From the NCBI GenBank assembly GCA_034401795.1, contig CM067371.1:78623482-78687481 (forward strand): a stretch of 64,000 bases of DNA, in the 5' to 3' direction. Source of the stretch: Chaetoderma sp. LZ-2023a (lineage: Eukaryota; Mollusca; Caudofoveata; Chaetodermatida; Chaetodermatidae). The notes under the pieces are model-generated. The model did not search any database and was not told the origin of the DNA. It saw nothing but the letters and a program-made list of their open reading frames with translations. Each line of letters begins with the position of its first letter. The stretch's first letter is position 1. Shown here piece after piece: positions 20,043 through 30,337 of the stretch. The position numbers were made by a program, and so were the translations under genes.

Positions 20043-20780
20043 CATGATAGGTATACCAATTCGATGATGTTGTCTGCGAAAGCTTGACAACCGACATGTT
20101 GAAGATCATGTTAATTCTACGATGTGAATATGCAACTTCATCCAGGGTAGTCTATTGTTGTTTCATATATTTTCTAATTTGAGAATCGGTTATAGCAATA
20201 ACGGAAACCAACGCACATATTCGTCCCAAACGATCATGCTTAAAGTGTATATGCATGTAGTTGGCTAATTATCCTAGCCCAAGATTCTATATACTATGCT
20301 GAAGGCTGGAAGTATGTTATTTTATTAGTCTCAAAACATGTCTGGAGCCAGCTTGTTCCTCCATGGGTGCTCGTGTCTATGCCACGACCATCTTGGTGAA
20401 TCCCATGTGGTCTTTTCCAGCTCTTTAACAAACTTCTCTCAAAATTCGAAAGTAATTTTCCTGTGAATAATCCATAGTCCAAGACCAATCAGGATTTTAT
20501 TACTGTCTAGCTCACCCTCAACATCCCGATGTTTTAGCTGGTTAAACATAAAGGACAACCATCTTCTAATATGCAACAAAGCATCTTGTCGTATCTTAAT
20601 TGTGACAATTTTGTTGTCGCTTGTAAACATTGGTGACTATGTTTTTGCATCTGACAATCATGTAGTATCTATGTTATGTATTACTAGGACTTGGATAAGT
20701 TGCAATCCATGCTGATATTTACCACATTAAAAACATGTTGTTTTGTCTTTTAGCTGTCCATCACACCTCGACAAAAGCTT
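20043..20780. other. No gene seen; probable 5' flank of Harbinger element
   Basis: No frame of interest on either strand. It may hold the terminal region of the Harbinger transposon that starts coding at 20781; I could not identify its terminal inverted repeats. Confidence 0.4.
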
Positions 20781-21164
20781 ATGATGCAAATAGAGGTAAA
20801 CAGAAGATGCACAGCCGCTGCTGCAGCAGTTATGATTTTTGAGCGTAAGAAAAAGCGGGCTAGGACAACCTGGAAGCGTCAATGGCTACACGACCATGAC
20901 AATCATGGTGTTTATATGACTTTAATACAAGAACTGCACACAGATGTAGATGCATACGCAAATTATTTTCGGATGACCCCTGACCAGTTTTCTGAAATTG
21001 AACGGCGAATAAGACCGAGGATCCAACGCCAAGACACAAATTTTCATAAGGCAATTACCACGAAAGAAAGACTGGCTGTCACCTTGAGATATCTATCCAC
21101 AGGTAAGAATGCATAATACACACTGGAGTGACCAAGGAGCCCAATGTTATACATATATTCTTGG

Positions 21165-21245
21165 CATTACGCTATTTGCACCGAAAGAGATTCGAACCCA
21201 AAATGGTAAGACTGGTCTGGTGGTGATTCTTTCGTCGTGGGCTCT
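21165..21245 (-). repeat. Possible tRNA-derived SINE head
   Basis: On the minus strand GGGTTCGAATCTC resembles a pol III B box, in the first intron of the Harbinger transposase. No convincing A box or cloverleaf, so this is not called as a tRNA gene. Confidence 0.3.
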
Positions 21246-22407
21246 AGTTTCGTTCAAAGTAAACCAATAAACTATGGATTGAAGGAATGAATGCTTCCGT
21301 CCACTGGCAAAAGGGAACAAGTGCTTTATTTTGTCATTTACTCCATTTTGTCACTGTAAAAACGAATAATACTGACACTTGCTCCCTTTTACCATATATA
21401 TTCCAGTTAACATTGACTTTTCCCCTGGTCATACACGATATTACAATGGCAAAAGGGAGTAAATGGCATTATTTTCATAATTAGGTCAAATTACTATTAA
21501 TTAACAATATCTATAAAAATCAATAGCTATCACTTATTACATTAGCTCTTTAAATTTTAAGTTTCGGAGGGCAACCGAGAAGCGCGTTTGGTTGATTTAC
21601 TGACAAATAGTGTTTTGTCACTTGCACCCTTTGGCCAGGGTAAAGCAGAATGAATGCTGAAAGGCATTCCAGCCATAATTGATTAATAATTGGCCTTCTA
21701 CATTTAGGATTTCACTGTTAGCCCATACATAGGTATTTGTATGACCTTGAACTAGATTACGCCGATTGACAGTGTGATGATGACCGGAAATAACATGTAA
21801 GCCCTATGATAATCATTCCTACCAACCATTTACTATGGGCATTGAATGAAAGTATGGGGCGATACATTTAAGAGGGCGAAATTGCAAGAACTGTCCAGGG
21901 GGCATGTGCTCGCAGCTGCCGTTATGATAACGATATCGTTACACCATTGCCTTAACATAGGGGTAACGATATCGCTATCCTAACGATAGGTTCGAGCATA
22001 TGCCCCAGGTGAGCTAAACGCCCCGTCGAAATTTATATTTACATCATTTTCAATGATATCCTTTAAATATTGTAGGAGAAACTTTCCAGAGTATGTCCTA
22101 TGCATTCCATCTTGGAGCTACAACAATTGCAGATATTGTGATTGATACGTGCGTCGCTATATACGAATCATTGAAAGATGATTACATGAAGGTAATTATA
22201 CATTAACAGGTTTTAACTGGCATAAACAGAAAATCATATCAGCAATGCACTTCATGTCAGTGACAGTATACTCTATCTGAATGCGATGCCAAATCAACGT
22301 GCATATAATACAAAGAAGCGTGATTCACAATTTGAAGATTTTAATAGATCGATGTTTGCTATACAAATGATTTAGTAAGTATATTCATGAAGCCAATCAT
22401 GCACAGA

Positions 22408-22818
22408 TATCAAGGCGCTACACAGGCAGTTGTATCATCTGTATCCTGGTCCAAATCTAACTGGGCAATTTCGGCATCAGCTAGGTCCATGTGTAATTTT
22501 GTTGTTGTTTTTGCTCTTAATCTGGGATTCGTTATCTTTCTTAATTTAGCTGCAACCAACTTTCCAAAAATTTCCATTTCGTCTTCTTCATGTACCTCAG
22601 GAAATGTAATAGGTTTCGATAGGGAGTTTGCTATTGAATTCAAAATTTCAGAGTCAGATTTTCTTTTCTCAGCATCCTTCCCCTTATATGGTCCAGGATT
22701 TGGCGTTTTCTTGACCACATCTGGCGTTTCGACTTCATCCAACAACGCGTCATCATACTTTGGTTTTTCTGTTACTTCTTCCGGTGCATTATCATCATCG
22801 TTATGTACATCCGTCTGT
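22408..22818 (-). CDS. C-terminal exon of a MADF/BESS-like transposon accessory protein
   Basis: On the minus strand an acceptor (TATGACAG|ACGGAT) at 22818 opens about 136 residues ending at a stop near 22408. The sequence is acidic and Pro-rich, then has FGKLVAAKLRKITNPRLRA, which resembles the C-terminal conserved segment (BESS-like) of MADF-domain proteins that accompany Harbinger transposases. It lies wholly inside intron 2 of the plus-strand transposase; the two opposing acceptors are only about 35 bp apart. The matching N-terminal exon may be 24766-24919. Role known for such partners: DNA binding and nuclear import of the transposase. Confidence 0.6.
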
Positions 22819-22996
22819 CATAATAAATAAATAAGATTAATTATATTTTTCAGATGCCGCAATCAGAGGATGAATGGCTTACTATTGCAAAGGGATTTCA
22901 AGATAAATGGAACTTTCCAAATACATTGGGAGCTATCGATGGCAAGCATATAGCTCTTCGGGCTCTGCCCAAATCTGGATCAAGTTTTTATAACTA

Positions 22997-24657
22997 TACA
23001 CCTGTGCAAAAGTTAAGCACCAGCAAACACAATAGAATGTAGAAACATGATGGTACAACTAGGCTGCCATACTTTTTGTCCCCGCGTTAGCTGACATAAT
23101 TCCAAGTACGAAATGCACATGCATGCATGACTTCACGCCACTTGATGTCCGTGCGCGGCGGGAAACAGCACACGTGTTCAGTTATGTAAAAGTCCAGTTT
23201 GAGGTGTAGAACATTACATACAGATTTAGGCGACAAGATTAGGAATTTTGTGTTCATGACCGTGGTTTATTTGTACAGAGAGAATTAGCTCTTGATTGTG
23301 AACCGCTATGGCAAGACGAAGGTTAAGTGATCGTGTGAAATGGCAAATCATAGGCATGCATACCACTGGTATGTCATGCAGAGAGATTGGCAGACAGCTG
23401 AACATTAACCATACTGTAATCAGTCGTTTGATTGCAAAACATGCGCAAACTAACGAGGTGAAGGACAGGCCTAGATCTGGAAGACCGAAGAAGACTACTG
23501 CCCGTGATGATCGAGCCCTAGTACGCCTTGTTAGGAGATCTCCATTCACCAACAGCAGAGTGCTCAGCCAGCAGTGGGAAACGCGCAATAAAGTGTCAAT
23601 GTCTACCGTCAAAAGGAGACTGTATGCTGCTGGCATGAAAGCTAGGAGACCTGTCAGACGTCCTCTCATCACTGCACACCACAAAGAGGAGCGTCTGAGG
23701 TGGTGCAACGAAAGAAGACACTGGAACATGAGATCCTGGAGACGGGTACACTGGTCCGATGAAAGTCGGTTCCTGCTTCATGCCACAGATGGTCGAACTC
23801 GTGTATGGAGGTCCAGACGCACAGCGTACGACCAACGTAACATCATGGAAGAAGTTCCATTTGGTGGAGGTTCCGTTATGATATGGGGGTGCATCTCATT
23901 TGATTGTAAGCTGGATCTGTTGACTGTACCTGGAACACTAAATGGACAAAGATATCAAGATTCCATACTGGATAGAGTTGTGGTCCCTCATTTTGTAAAT
24001 CATGCACCTGGAACCCACCCTATATTCATGGATGACAACGCCCGACCACATCGTGCTAGAGCTGTGCATGAATACCTCCGCCAGAATGCCATCGAAACCC
24101 TACCATGGCCAGCAAGGAGCCCTGACATGAACCCTATTGAGCATATCTGGGACATTCTGGGAAACATGGTGAGAAGGAGGGATCCTCCTGTGCAGAACCT
24201 ACAGGAATTAACAGACGCACTCCATCTTGAATGGCAACGAATACCACAATGGCGTATCAGTCGGTTGGTGACCAGCATGAGACGTCGTGTCCAGGCCGTC
24301 ATCCAGGCACAAGGTGGATATACCCGGTATTAATAATGACAGTCTCAAACTCGTGCACAGATGTTAAACTTCGTTTTCAGACACCATTAATGACAATCTA
24401 GCCACGTGTGTCAACTGTAGGGCAATAGTTGTCAGTTGTGTCAACGTAACCATATTCAGGCCTCGTTTTCAAGTTCAAACAAAAACATACAGTGTTTCCC
24501 CACCATCATAATCAGCATTCCTCTAGTTGCATTATTACCTCTTGCACTAAGATGGATGGGTACATAAATGTTTATGCTATTGCTTTCTTCATAGCACATG
24601 AATATACCCTCGCATGTGCGTAAAAATAGGGTGGTGCTTAACTTTTGCACAGGTGTA
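22997..24657 (+). mobile_element. Complete Tc1-type transposon (1661 bp)
   Basis: Terminal inverted repeats of 25 bp begin TACACCTGTGCAAAAG (22997-23021 and 24633-24657) and are perfect over that length. TA dinucleotides flank both ends (22995-22996 and 24658-24659), the expected Tc1/mariner target duplication. The single intact transposase lies at 23308-24333. The element sits in the third exon of a Harbinger transposase. Confidence 0.95.
23308..24333 (+). CDS. Tc1-family transposase, intact, DD34E
   Basis: 341 residues, usual for the family. Residues 1-110 hold two helix-turn-helix segments (CREIGRQLNINHTVISRLI; SMSTVKRRL) with a basic linker RPRSGRPKK between them, an AT-hook-like motif. 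Catalytic residues: Asp about 151 in HWSDES, Asp about 243 in MDDNARPH and Glu about 278 in PIEHIWD, with 34 residues between the last two. A Gly-rich box (FGGGSVMIWGC) is present. No frameshift or stop. It would cut at the TIRs and insert at TA. Because the TIRs, TA and catalytic triad all survive, this copy could be active or only recently silenced. Confidence 0.95.
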   Translation: MARRRLSDRVKWQIIGMHTTGMSCREIGRQLNINHTVISRLIAKHAQTNEVKDRPRSGRPKKTTARDDRALVRLVRRSPFTNSRVLSQQWETRNKVSMSTVKRRLYAAGMKARRPVRRPLITAHHKEERLRWCNERRHWNMRSWRRVHWSDESRFLLHATDGRTRVWRSRRTAYDQRNIMEEVPFGGGSVMIWGCISFDCKLDLLTVPGTLNGQRYQDSILDRVVVPHFVNHAPGTHPIFMDDNARPHRARAVHEYLRQNAIETLPWPARSPDMNPIEHIWDILGNMVRRRDPPVQNLQELTDALHLEWQRIPQWRISRLVTSMRRRVQAVIQAQGGYTRY

Positions 24658-24765
24658 TAGTTTGGGTGGTGAGAGGTGGCCCACTCCATTTTTGGCGCCC
24701 CTCTAAAATCTGGCAACCTATGAGATGGGCTACAGTGATGAGATGACAATATACGAGTGCTATAC

Positions 24766-24919
24766 CTGACTTCTCTAATGTACTGGCAATTTCATTCAGA
24801 GCTTTGTTCTTTGATAAGCGGTTGCTGTACTCCTTGTCTGTGATGGCATAGAGGCATCTCCTCTCTTCAAATAGGGAGATAAGTCTCTCCTCCTCTTCGA
24901 CACTCCAGTTGCTAGACAT
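24766..24919 (-). CDS. MADF/Myb-SANT-like accessory protein, N-terminal exon
   Basis: The ATG at 24919 opens NWSVEEEERLISLFEERRCL, then a MADF-like pattern (LYAITDKEYSNR, KNKALNEIAS). The exon ends at TCAG|GTATAG (24766) in phase 1. It faces the Harbinger transposase that starts at 20781, as expected for the two-gene Harbinger layout. The next exon of the domain was not found and may have been lost with the transposase C-terminus. Confidence 0.6.
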
Positions 24920-25054
24920 TTTAGTTAAGGAAAGAATATATCGCATTAATCACGTGGGGTTTTCATTACCTTGGATTGACTACAGCGTTTAACCCTTAAC
25001 ACACTGATGCCGAAAAATAGATAGTTGCAAGCTAAATATAGGAATCATCTGTAT

Positions 25055-25140
25055 ACATTTTGGAAACAATTGATGCTGAAAGATGTTGCTGTCATTGCCT
25101 GGAACAATTTTCAGCAACATTGTTTCCAAAGTGAACATAA
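25055..25140. repeat. Stand-alone palindromic hairpin element (diverged)
   Basis: Arms around TTTGGAAACAATTGATGCTG and its partner CAACATTGTTTCCAAAG; inner pairing is partly lost (TGTTGCTGTCATTGCC). Confidence 0.6.
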
Positions 25141-26266
25141 GGTATTAATACAAAATAAAGTTTAATTAAAAATTTTAGCCGCTCAAACTGTAATGGTTAA
25201 ATGCGTGTCCGTGGTCACTGATTGACGGTAACCGATCGTTTGAAATCGCGGGTTGTCGCGGGAGACTGACTCGCCGAATAGTTGACTCGCCTCGTAGTTC
25301 GACATAGTTTCGGCATTAGGTATACTCGCATAACAACAACAAGTAGTTATGCCATTGATCATTTTCCAAGAATAGGCTCTACGTTCCAACACGTAAAAAT
25401 TCACTCATTCCTTTTGGGACACTCAGTCTTCCTCATGCGATGAAGTCATCGCATTCATAATACATGAGTTTTGGCCATAATCAAGTTGGCTATGCCTCTT
25501 CTACTCGAATGTCTCCCTAAAATCCATTCGCCTATGTATTTCTATCCTCCATCAGCTCGGGTATTTATACGGCCTTCAGAATTCTTATTTTATTAGCTCA
25601 GGGAATCACGTTGCATGCATTCAGCACAATCACTGTACTCGTTACACCAAGTAGGTACATCGGCATCATCCAGCTGCCTATAACATCATACCGACTATGC
25701 TCGTTGAGGCGATGAACACGTCGCATCGTCCAGTCCTGCAATAGAATGTAACATGGTTGCTACACGGAGTGGTGAACCCATCTACGACTCGTGCAACATA
25801 TTCGCAACTCCTTGCTTTCCTAGCTCACTCGATCATCTGGTTTAACCACCCTCCCCCACCCCACCACCCCGTGCCATAAACTATGGATGGCCATTCTCCC
25901 ATCGACCCAGGTACCATCAGAAGGTCGTTACAACTGACGCTGGGTCGGGGGTGGGGGTGGGGGGGGGGGGGGTTGTCGGGCACGAGTCAGACTGAGTCCG
26001 CCCCATTTATGCCAAATTATATAATGTAGTCTCCTTAATAAATGTGATAAAACCATATCTTATTCTTAGTTGATGTTAGTATAAATCCCAAACTAAACAA
26101 TTTATGTCTTTTTTTGATTTATGAGAACTTTTTCACAAGTTGTTGAAAACGCTTTTGTCCATATTGTTGAAAATAGTTCTGTCACTAGCGCAATACCTGA
26201 TTAAAGTCTGATTAACCCTTTCACCGATAAATTTCCTGTATCGTAATCTTTAGGGCAAGAAAACAG
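25141..26266. other. No gene seen; G-rich tract
   Basis: No frame of note. 25946-25972 is a run of G broken by single bases, able in principle to form a G-quadruplex. The remainder shows no repeats or elements that I recognise. Confidence 0.5.
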
Positions 26267-26355
26267 GAAAGTTGTTGACTATTTTGAAATTAATATGAAT
26301 GGAAAACATTGCTGCAACGGCTTCCAGTCATATTAATTAATTTTTAAAGTGCTAT
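26267..26355. repeat. Stand-alone hairpin element, eroded
   Basis: Left arm TGTTGACTATTTTGAAATTA and right arm GTCATATTAATTAATTTTTA are still recognisable around an inner stem with mismatches. Confidence 0.55.
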
Positions 26356-26359
26356 GCAT

Positions 26360-26425
26360 AGTACTCACTCACGCACGCACGCGCGCGCACGCACGTACAG
26401 ACGGACGGACGGACAGACAGGGCTG
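26360..26425. repeat. (ACGC)n and (GGAC)n microsatellite
   Basis: Short ACGCACGC, GCGCGC and GACGGACG tracts. Confidence 0.85.
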
Positions 26426-26888
26426 TTATTTATAAGTAATGTATTCAGGGTTACTCTAATCTCGAGTTACAATGCACTAGCTTAATTAAAAATGTACATT
26501 GTCCAGCATAGTAGACAGTGGAGATCGCGATGCCTTGGATATGTACTGACGAAACCAACATAAAGGCTCCCCTCAGACACATCCCGGGATTATGATTTGA
26601 AGCGGGTAAAACCACATGGCGAAGAAAAGTAGAGCCATGAGACAGAAGTTGGACATACCGTGGATGAAAGCGGAGAAAAATGTGACATTGCGTGACATTA
26701 GATCAACAATACCACCAGGGGACTAATGAGTAGGTAATTAGGTAAGTCCATCATCATTGTTATCGTCGTCGTCTTCGCCGCCTCTGCCATCAACGAATAA
26801 TCATCACAGAATCATGATGACGACGAATTTCAAAGTGACTACGTTGCAACTCAAATAGAACTTAACATGTTTGCAAAGCAAAATAAAG

Positions 26889-26996
26889 CGTATTGTTGAA
26901 TATTTTAAACATTATTGGATTGAGACATTTCTGCTGCCTAAGGCAGAAATGTCTTGCAATCCCAATATGTTCAAAATCATCAACAGGACATTTCTT
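26889..26996. repeat. Stand-alone hairpin element with altered inner stem
   Basis: Outer arms GTTGAATATTTTAAACATTA and its partner ending AAAATCATCAAC. The inner stem GACATTTCTGC pairs perfectly with GCAGAAATGTC around CTAAG. It is the same architecture as the family A/B hairpin but a different inner sequence. Confidence 0.8.
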
Positions 26997-26999
26997 ACT

Positions 27000-28102
27000 A
27001 ATTAACATATTTCTGTTTTAGTTTTGGAACACGTTACATTGTTTATGAGCTGTACTGTGTGTAAAGATATTTAAATGTGTTATTCAGCCGATGTCTTATT
27101 TTAGATGGCGTGATACGGGGATATTTTAATGTCACCATACTATCTGCGGCCTCAGACTGAAAAAGAGTTCCACTACGAGACAGCGGCTGATTTCCGGTCG
27201 TTTTTACGCGGGTCAATTTGCATGATGTCATGAAAGTAACGCCAGACTACTATCACCGGTAATAGAGTGTAGATTGACAGCATTAAATACTCAATGGACA
27301 ATCTCTACGGTAATCTCGGTATCTGCTGGTTACCGATTGTTTGATTTTCCGATTTTTTGGGATCACGCCCAAAGTTGTGGAATCCTGAGTGCATGATCAC
27401 ACCATTTTCTATGCTAATATGTGAGCTAAATCGGACACAATTAGTTTCATTCGAGTTAGCATTTCGAATATGGTGTGTTCGATGGATAGAGTGAATTTTA
27501 TAGGCCGACAATCGAAGGAACATCAAGCTAGGCAGCTTTTCCATACCACGCGATTTGCCGCGCGCAAGCCGCCTAAATTAAACGTCTTTGCAGACCAGAC
27601 GCGATTTGACGCGCGAATTTTTGAAGCGGTGCGAGAAAAGAAAATAGCACCCAGCTTTCTCAATCGGAACATGCACACCAAGCGCGGTGAGTGATCTGCG
27701 CTCAGCTCGCTTGGGCGCGCGAAGTTGTACAATCGTTCTGATTCTATTTTTGTCGATTCGCTCATTAAATCGCTCTGCGAAAAATCACGTACGTCGGGGG
27801 AAACCTGTCTATACCGACCGCACTATGAAGCGATAAAGATAGCTAACAAAGCAATTATTTCAATATTACATAAGGCTCTCACGATACATACTATCTTTTG
27901 ACATCACAGGGTGGTGGGTGGTTCTTTAAAATGGGCGGTCTTAGGACCACCAGTCGGAATTAATCGCCATCCCAGCCGTTCCAAAGCAGTTGGTCGGTAT
28001 AGAGAGGTGACATATAGCAAACATGCATTTGAGGATCAAGCATGTGGATAAAGCATTTTAACATTTTAGATCATCACATCGAATTCCACTTGTAGGGTAA
28101 AG
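27000..28102. other. No gene seen; GC-skewed CGCG-rich patch
   Basis: 27540-27770 is rich in CGCG/GCGC (CGCGATTTGCCGCGCGCAAG) and contains a repeat of ACGCGATTTG. No intact gene; frames are short and unlike known proteins. Confidence 0.4.
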
Positions 28103-28527
28103 ATGCCGAAATCAACGAAAATATCAAAATCAACATGTATAAAAGAAAAGTTAATCATAGAAGTTCAACAAAGGGAGATTTTATATAATAAGGCTCTCAC
28201 AAACTACAAAATTATTACCGAGAGACAGAATGCATGGCGTTCTATAGCCACCAACCTGGATATGAATGGTATGTTTCATTTATATAATGTACTATGTATA
28301 AAATGTACAGAATCACTCAAATGCAGTTTAGATAATACATAATTCAAGCAGCAAACCCATCCACACATCCATCACTCTACAGATCAATAGAGTACTATCA
28401 TTCAAGTCACCACATAGTTATCACTCAATACACACCCATTACCCCCCCCCCCCCACCTCTCATGCACTAAACTCTTAAGAGAGACAGCAGAGGGACATGC
28501 GGGTGGACATGCGGATGGGCAGGTTAA

Positions 28528-28562
<35 letters not shown>

Positions 28563-28571
28563 ATTGTTTGA

Positions 28572-28655
<84 letters not shown>

Positions 28656-28888
28656 CGGACGGACGGACGGACGGATGGGTGGATGGACGAATGGGTGGAT
28701 GGATGGATGAATGGATGGACATACCTACACTTGATGGAATGATATCGTCATATTTATTTGCATGCTGACATTAATTAACAGTACCTATTTCTTTTATTTT
28801 ACCACAGTTGACGATCTCATGAATATTTGGAAGAACCTAAGAGACGCGTTTAAGAAACTGAAATATGATGACAAGACGACTAGCTAAT
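28103..28888 (+). pseudogene. MADF-domain accessory gene, truncated (second Harbinger element)
   Basis: Exon 1 28103-28268 ends at TGAATG|GTATG in phase 1; exon 2 starts at 28808 after TTTACCACAG and rejoins in phase. Together they give a MADF domain: EKLIIEVQQREILYN, ITERQNAWRSIATNLDMN | VDDLMNIWKNLRDAFKK. A stop (TAG) follows at about 28886, so the C-terminal half is missing. The intron contains a TTGC/TTGA microsatellite. The gene converges on the Harbinger-like transposase exon at 29024-29814, about 135 bp away. Confidence 0.7.
28440..28680. repeat. (TTGC)n, (TTGA)n and (GGAC)n compound microsatellite
   Basis: A C-run (28442-28455) is followed by TTGC units (28528-28605), TTGA units (28606-28655), then GGAC and GGAT units. 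Located in the MADF gene intron. Confidence 0.95.
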
Positions 28889-29023
28889 ACTAAAACATCA
28901 GCACCGCAGCACATATCAGTTATTCAACAGGTATGCTGAGTTCAGAAAAATAGGGAAGGACGTTCGCAGAAGAAGGGTTCCACCTCAAATCATTTAGATC
29001 TTAATCAATCACATATACTATAC

Positions 29024-29814
29024 CGTAAGCACACGGCTAATCGTTGATCTGCAGATATTGGCTTCCTGTAGCGAGTCGTCTGCTTCTGTATCAATGGAAT
29101 CGATTTTGCCGCTTCCGTTTCCGTCTCCGTTTCGACCAGCTGTAGCAGAAGGTCAAACATCTCTTTGGGCATCCTAAAGTACGTGTGGAACCTCTCAGGG
29201 TCAAGTCGCAGCTCCTGAATAAAGGCCTGACCGCACTTTCGCGAAGCTGAGCGAAGCTAAGCTAAGCTAAGCGAGGCGATAAAAATCGCGCACATGTATT
29301 GTTATCAGTCTGTTCACATATACGCTAAACTGAAGCGATACTAAGCGATATAAAACGATAAATCACGCGCGTACTTTTAAGAAACGAGCCTGCACGATTT
29401 ATTCTCGCTTCGCATGTAATCAGTCCGTGGTGCATGTCGAATTTTCTTTCAAGTTTGCATTATATTCCAGTTGTTTGAACATTTCCGTATAGAAAGCATG
29501 TCTCGGCAGGCGCTGATTTAGTTGAATATATCGCAAATGTCTGGACAGTCATCTCGCGCGAAACATTTTTCGCGCGATGCTTTTACCGCTTAGCTTCGCT
29601 CAGCTTCGCGAAAGTGCGGTCAGGCCTTAAGTTTCGCATATTCTCTACACTCATCACGTTTCTGCAGAATTGGGTGTACCCAGAAGCGTCTTCTCATCCT
29701 CCTCCTCCTACGCTCTACAATTGCCAAAAGCAACATAGCTTCCTCCTCTGAATCATCCGAGTCAGAGTTCTCATAGAAAATTCCCGGTAAGGATAATACT
29801 TGTTGATCAGCCAT
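29024..29814 (-). pseudogene. HARBI1-like transposase, first exon split by a MITE
   Basis: The ATG at 29814 opens an acidic N-terminus, then RRRRRMRRRFWVHPILQKRD and REYAKL, where a MITE (29222-29629) interrupts. Past the MITE the frame resumes as QELRLDPERFHTYFRMPKEM and QKQTTRYRKPISADQRLAV, ending at a likely donor (CTTACG|GTATAG) at 29024. Removing the MITE and one TTA copy restores the frame exactly. The later exons with the DDE residues are absent, as the MADF gene lies immediately beyond. A 13-residue Glu/Thr insert near 29103-29146 is unlike other family members. Confidence 0.8.
29221..29630. mobile_element. Harbinger-type MITE with TTA target duplication
   Basis: Terminal inverted repeats of about 40 bp begin AGGCCTGACCGCACTTTC and continue CGCGAAGCTGAGCGAAGC (29222 onward and 29588-29628). 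TTA flanks both ends, in agreement with the 3-bp duplications of the Harbinger superfamily. About 405 bp, no coding; internal GCGATA/TAAGCGA repeats. Confidence 0.9.
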
Positions 29815-29994
29815 GATCTTAATGGATGTATGCTTAAACCTGAAATTTACGAATTATCGATGAGCGATCGAAAAGTGTTCAGGGACAGATCCTGACGCGT
29901 TTTTCAGCGCGGTATCCAAGATGTTTTCGTGATCGGTGTGCAAGCAAACATCGCGCGACAAAGATTTCTTTCGCCCGCGGGATTCGCGTGATTA

Positions 29995-30337
29995 AATCGC
30001 GGAAACGGAGACGGAAACGGAAGCGGCAAAATCGATTCTATTGATTTTAATATGTGTGATTCCTTAAGCGCGGAACGGTACGCGCAAACGGGAACAATAT
30101 TTTGACCGCTCCATGTAGCGATTCAGAAGTTGTCGGCGCGTCAACCGCGAAGGGAATTCCAAGAAATGACGCTATATCAGGGGTATTCCTGCACGATTTT
30201 AGACTGCATAGACACATGGTAATTGAAAAGACAGACGAAGCGAATGCCGCCTCCTTTTATATGGAATCACACCTCGCTGCAATTCCGCACACGGTAACGC
30301 TTTCGCCTACCGCTTCCGTCACCGTTTCCGCGCTTAT
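29995..30337. repeat. Foldback with GGAAACGGnnACGGAAnCGG arms
   Basis: CGCGGAAACGGAGACGGAAA (about 29997) pairs with the reverse complement of 30313-30336 with two mismatches. A probable MITE of about 340 bp. Part of its left arm also occurs inverted at 29103-29146 inside the transposase exon. Confidence 0.65.

Larger units (their letters stand above)
20781..22995 (+). pseudogene. Harbinger-type transposase, 5' three exons, C-terminus lost
   Basis: Three exons join in phase: 20781-21102 (ends CACAG|GTAAG, phase 1), 22076-22191 (TGTAG|GAGAAAC to ATGAAG|GTAATT, phase 0) and 22854 onward (TTTTCAG|ATGCCG). The product has the HARBI1-like N-terminus (YANYFRMTPDQF, ERLAVTLRYLSTG|ETF), then AFHLGATTIADIV and the first catalytic Asp in GAIDGKH. 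The frame runs into a Tc1 terminal repeat at 22997 after SGSSFYNY, and the rest of the DDE domain (second Asp and Glu) is not found on the far side. Known role of the family: DNA transposition with 3-bp target duplications. This copy is dead. Confidence 0.85.

Noticed and set aside
20781..22995. Domesticated host HARBI1 gene
   Set aside because: The catalytic C-terminus is missing and a Tc1 element interrupts exon 3, so it is a transposon relic rather than a conserved host gene.
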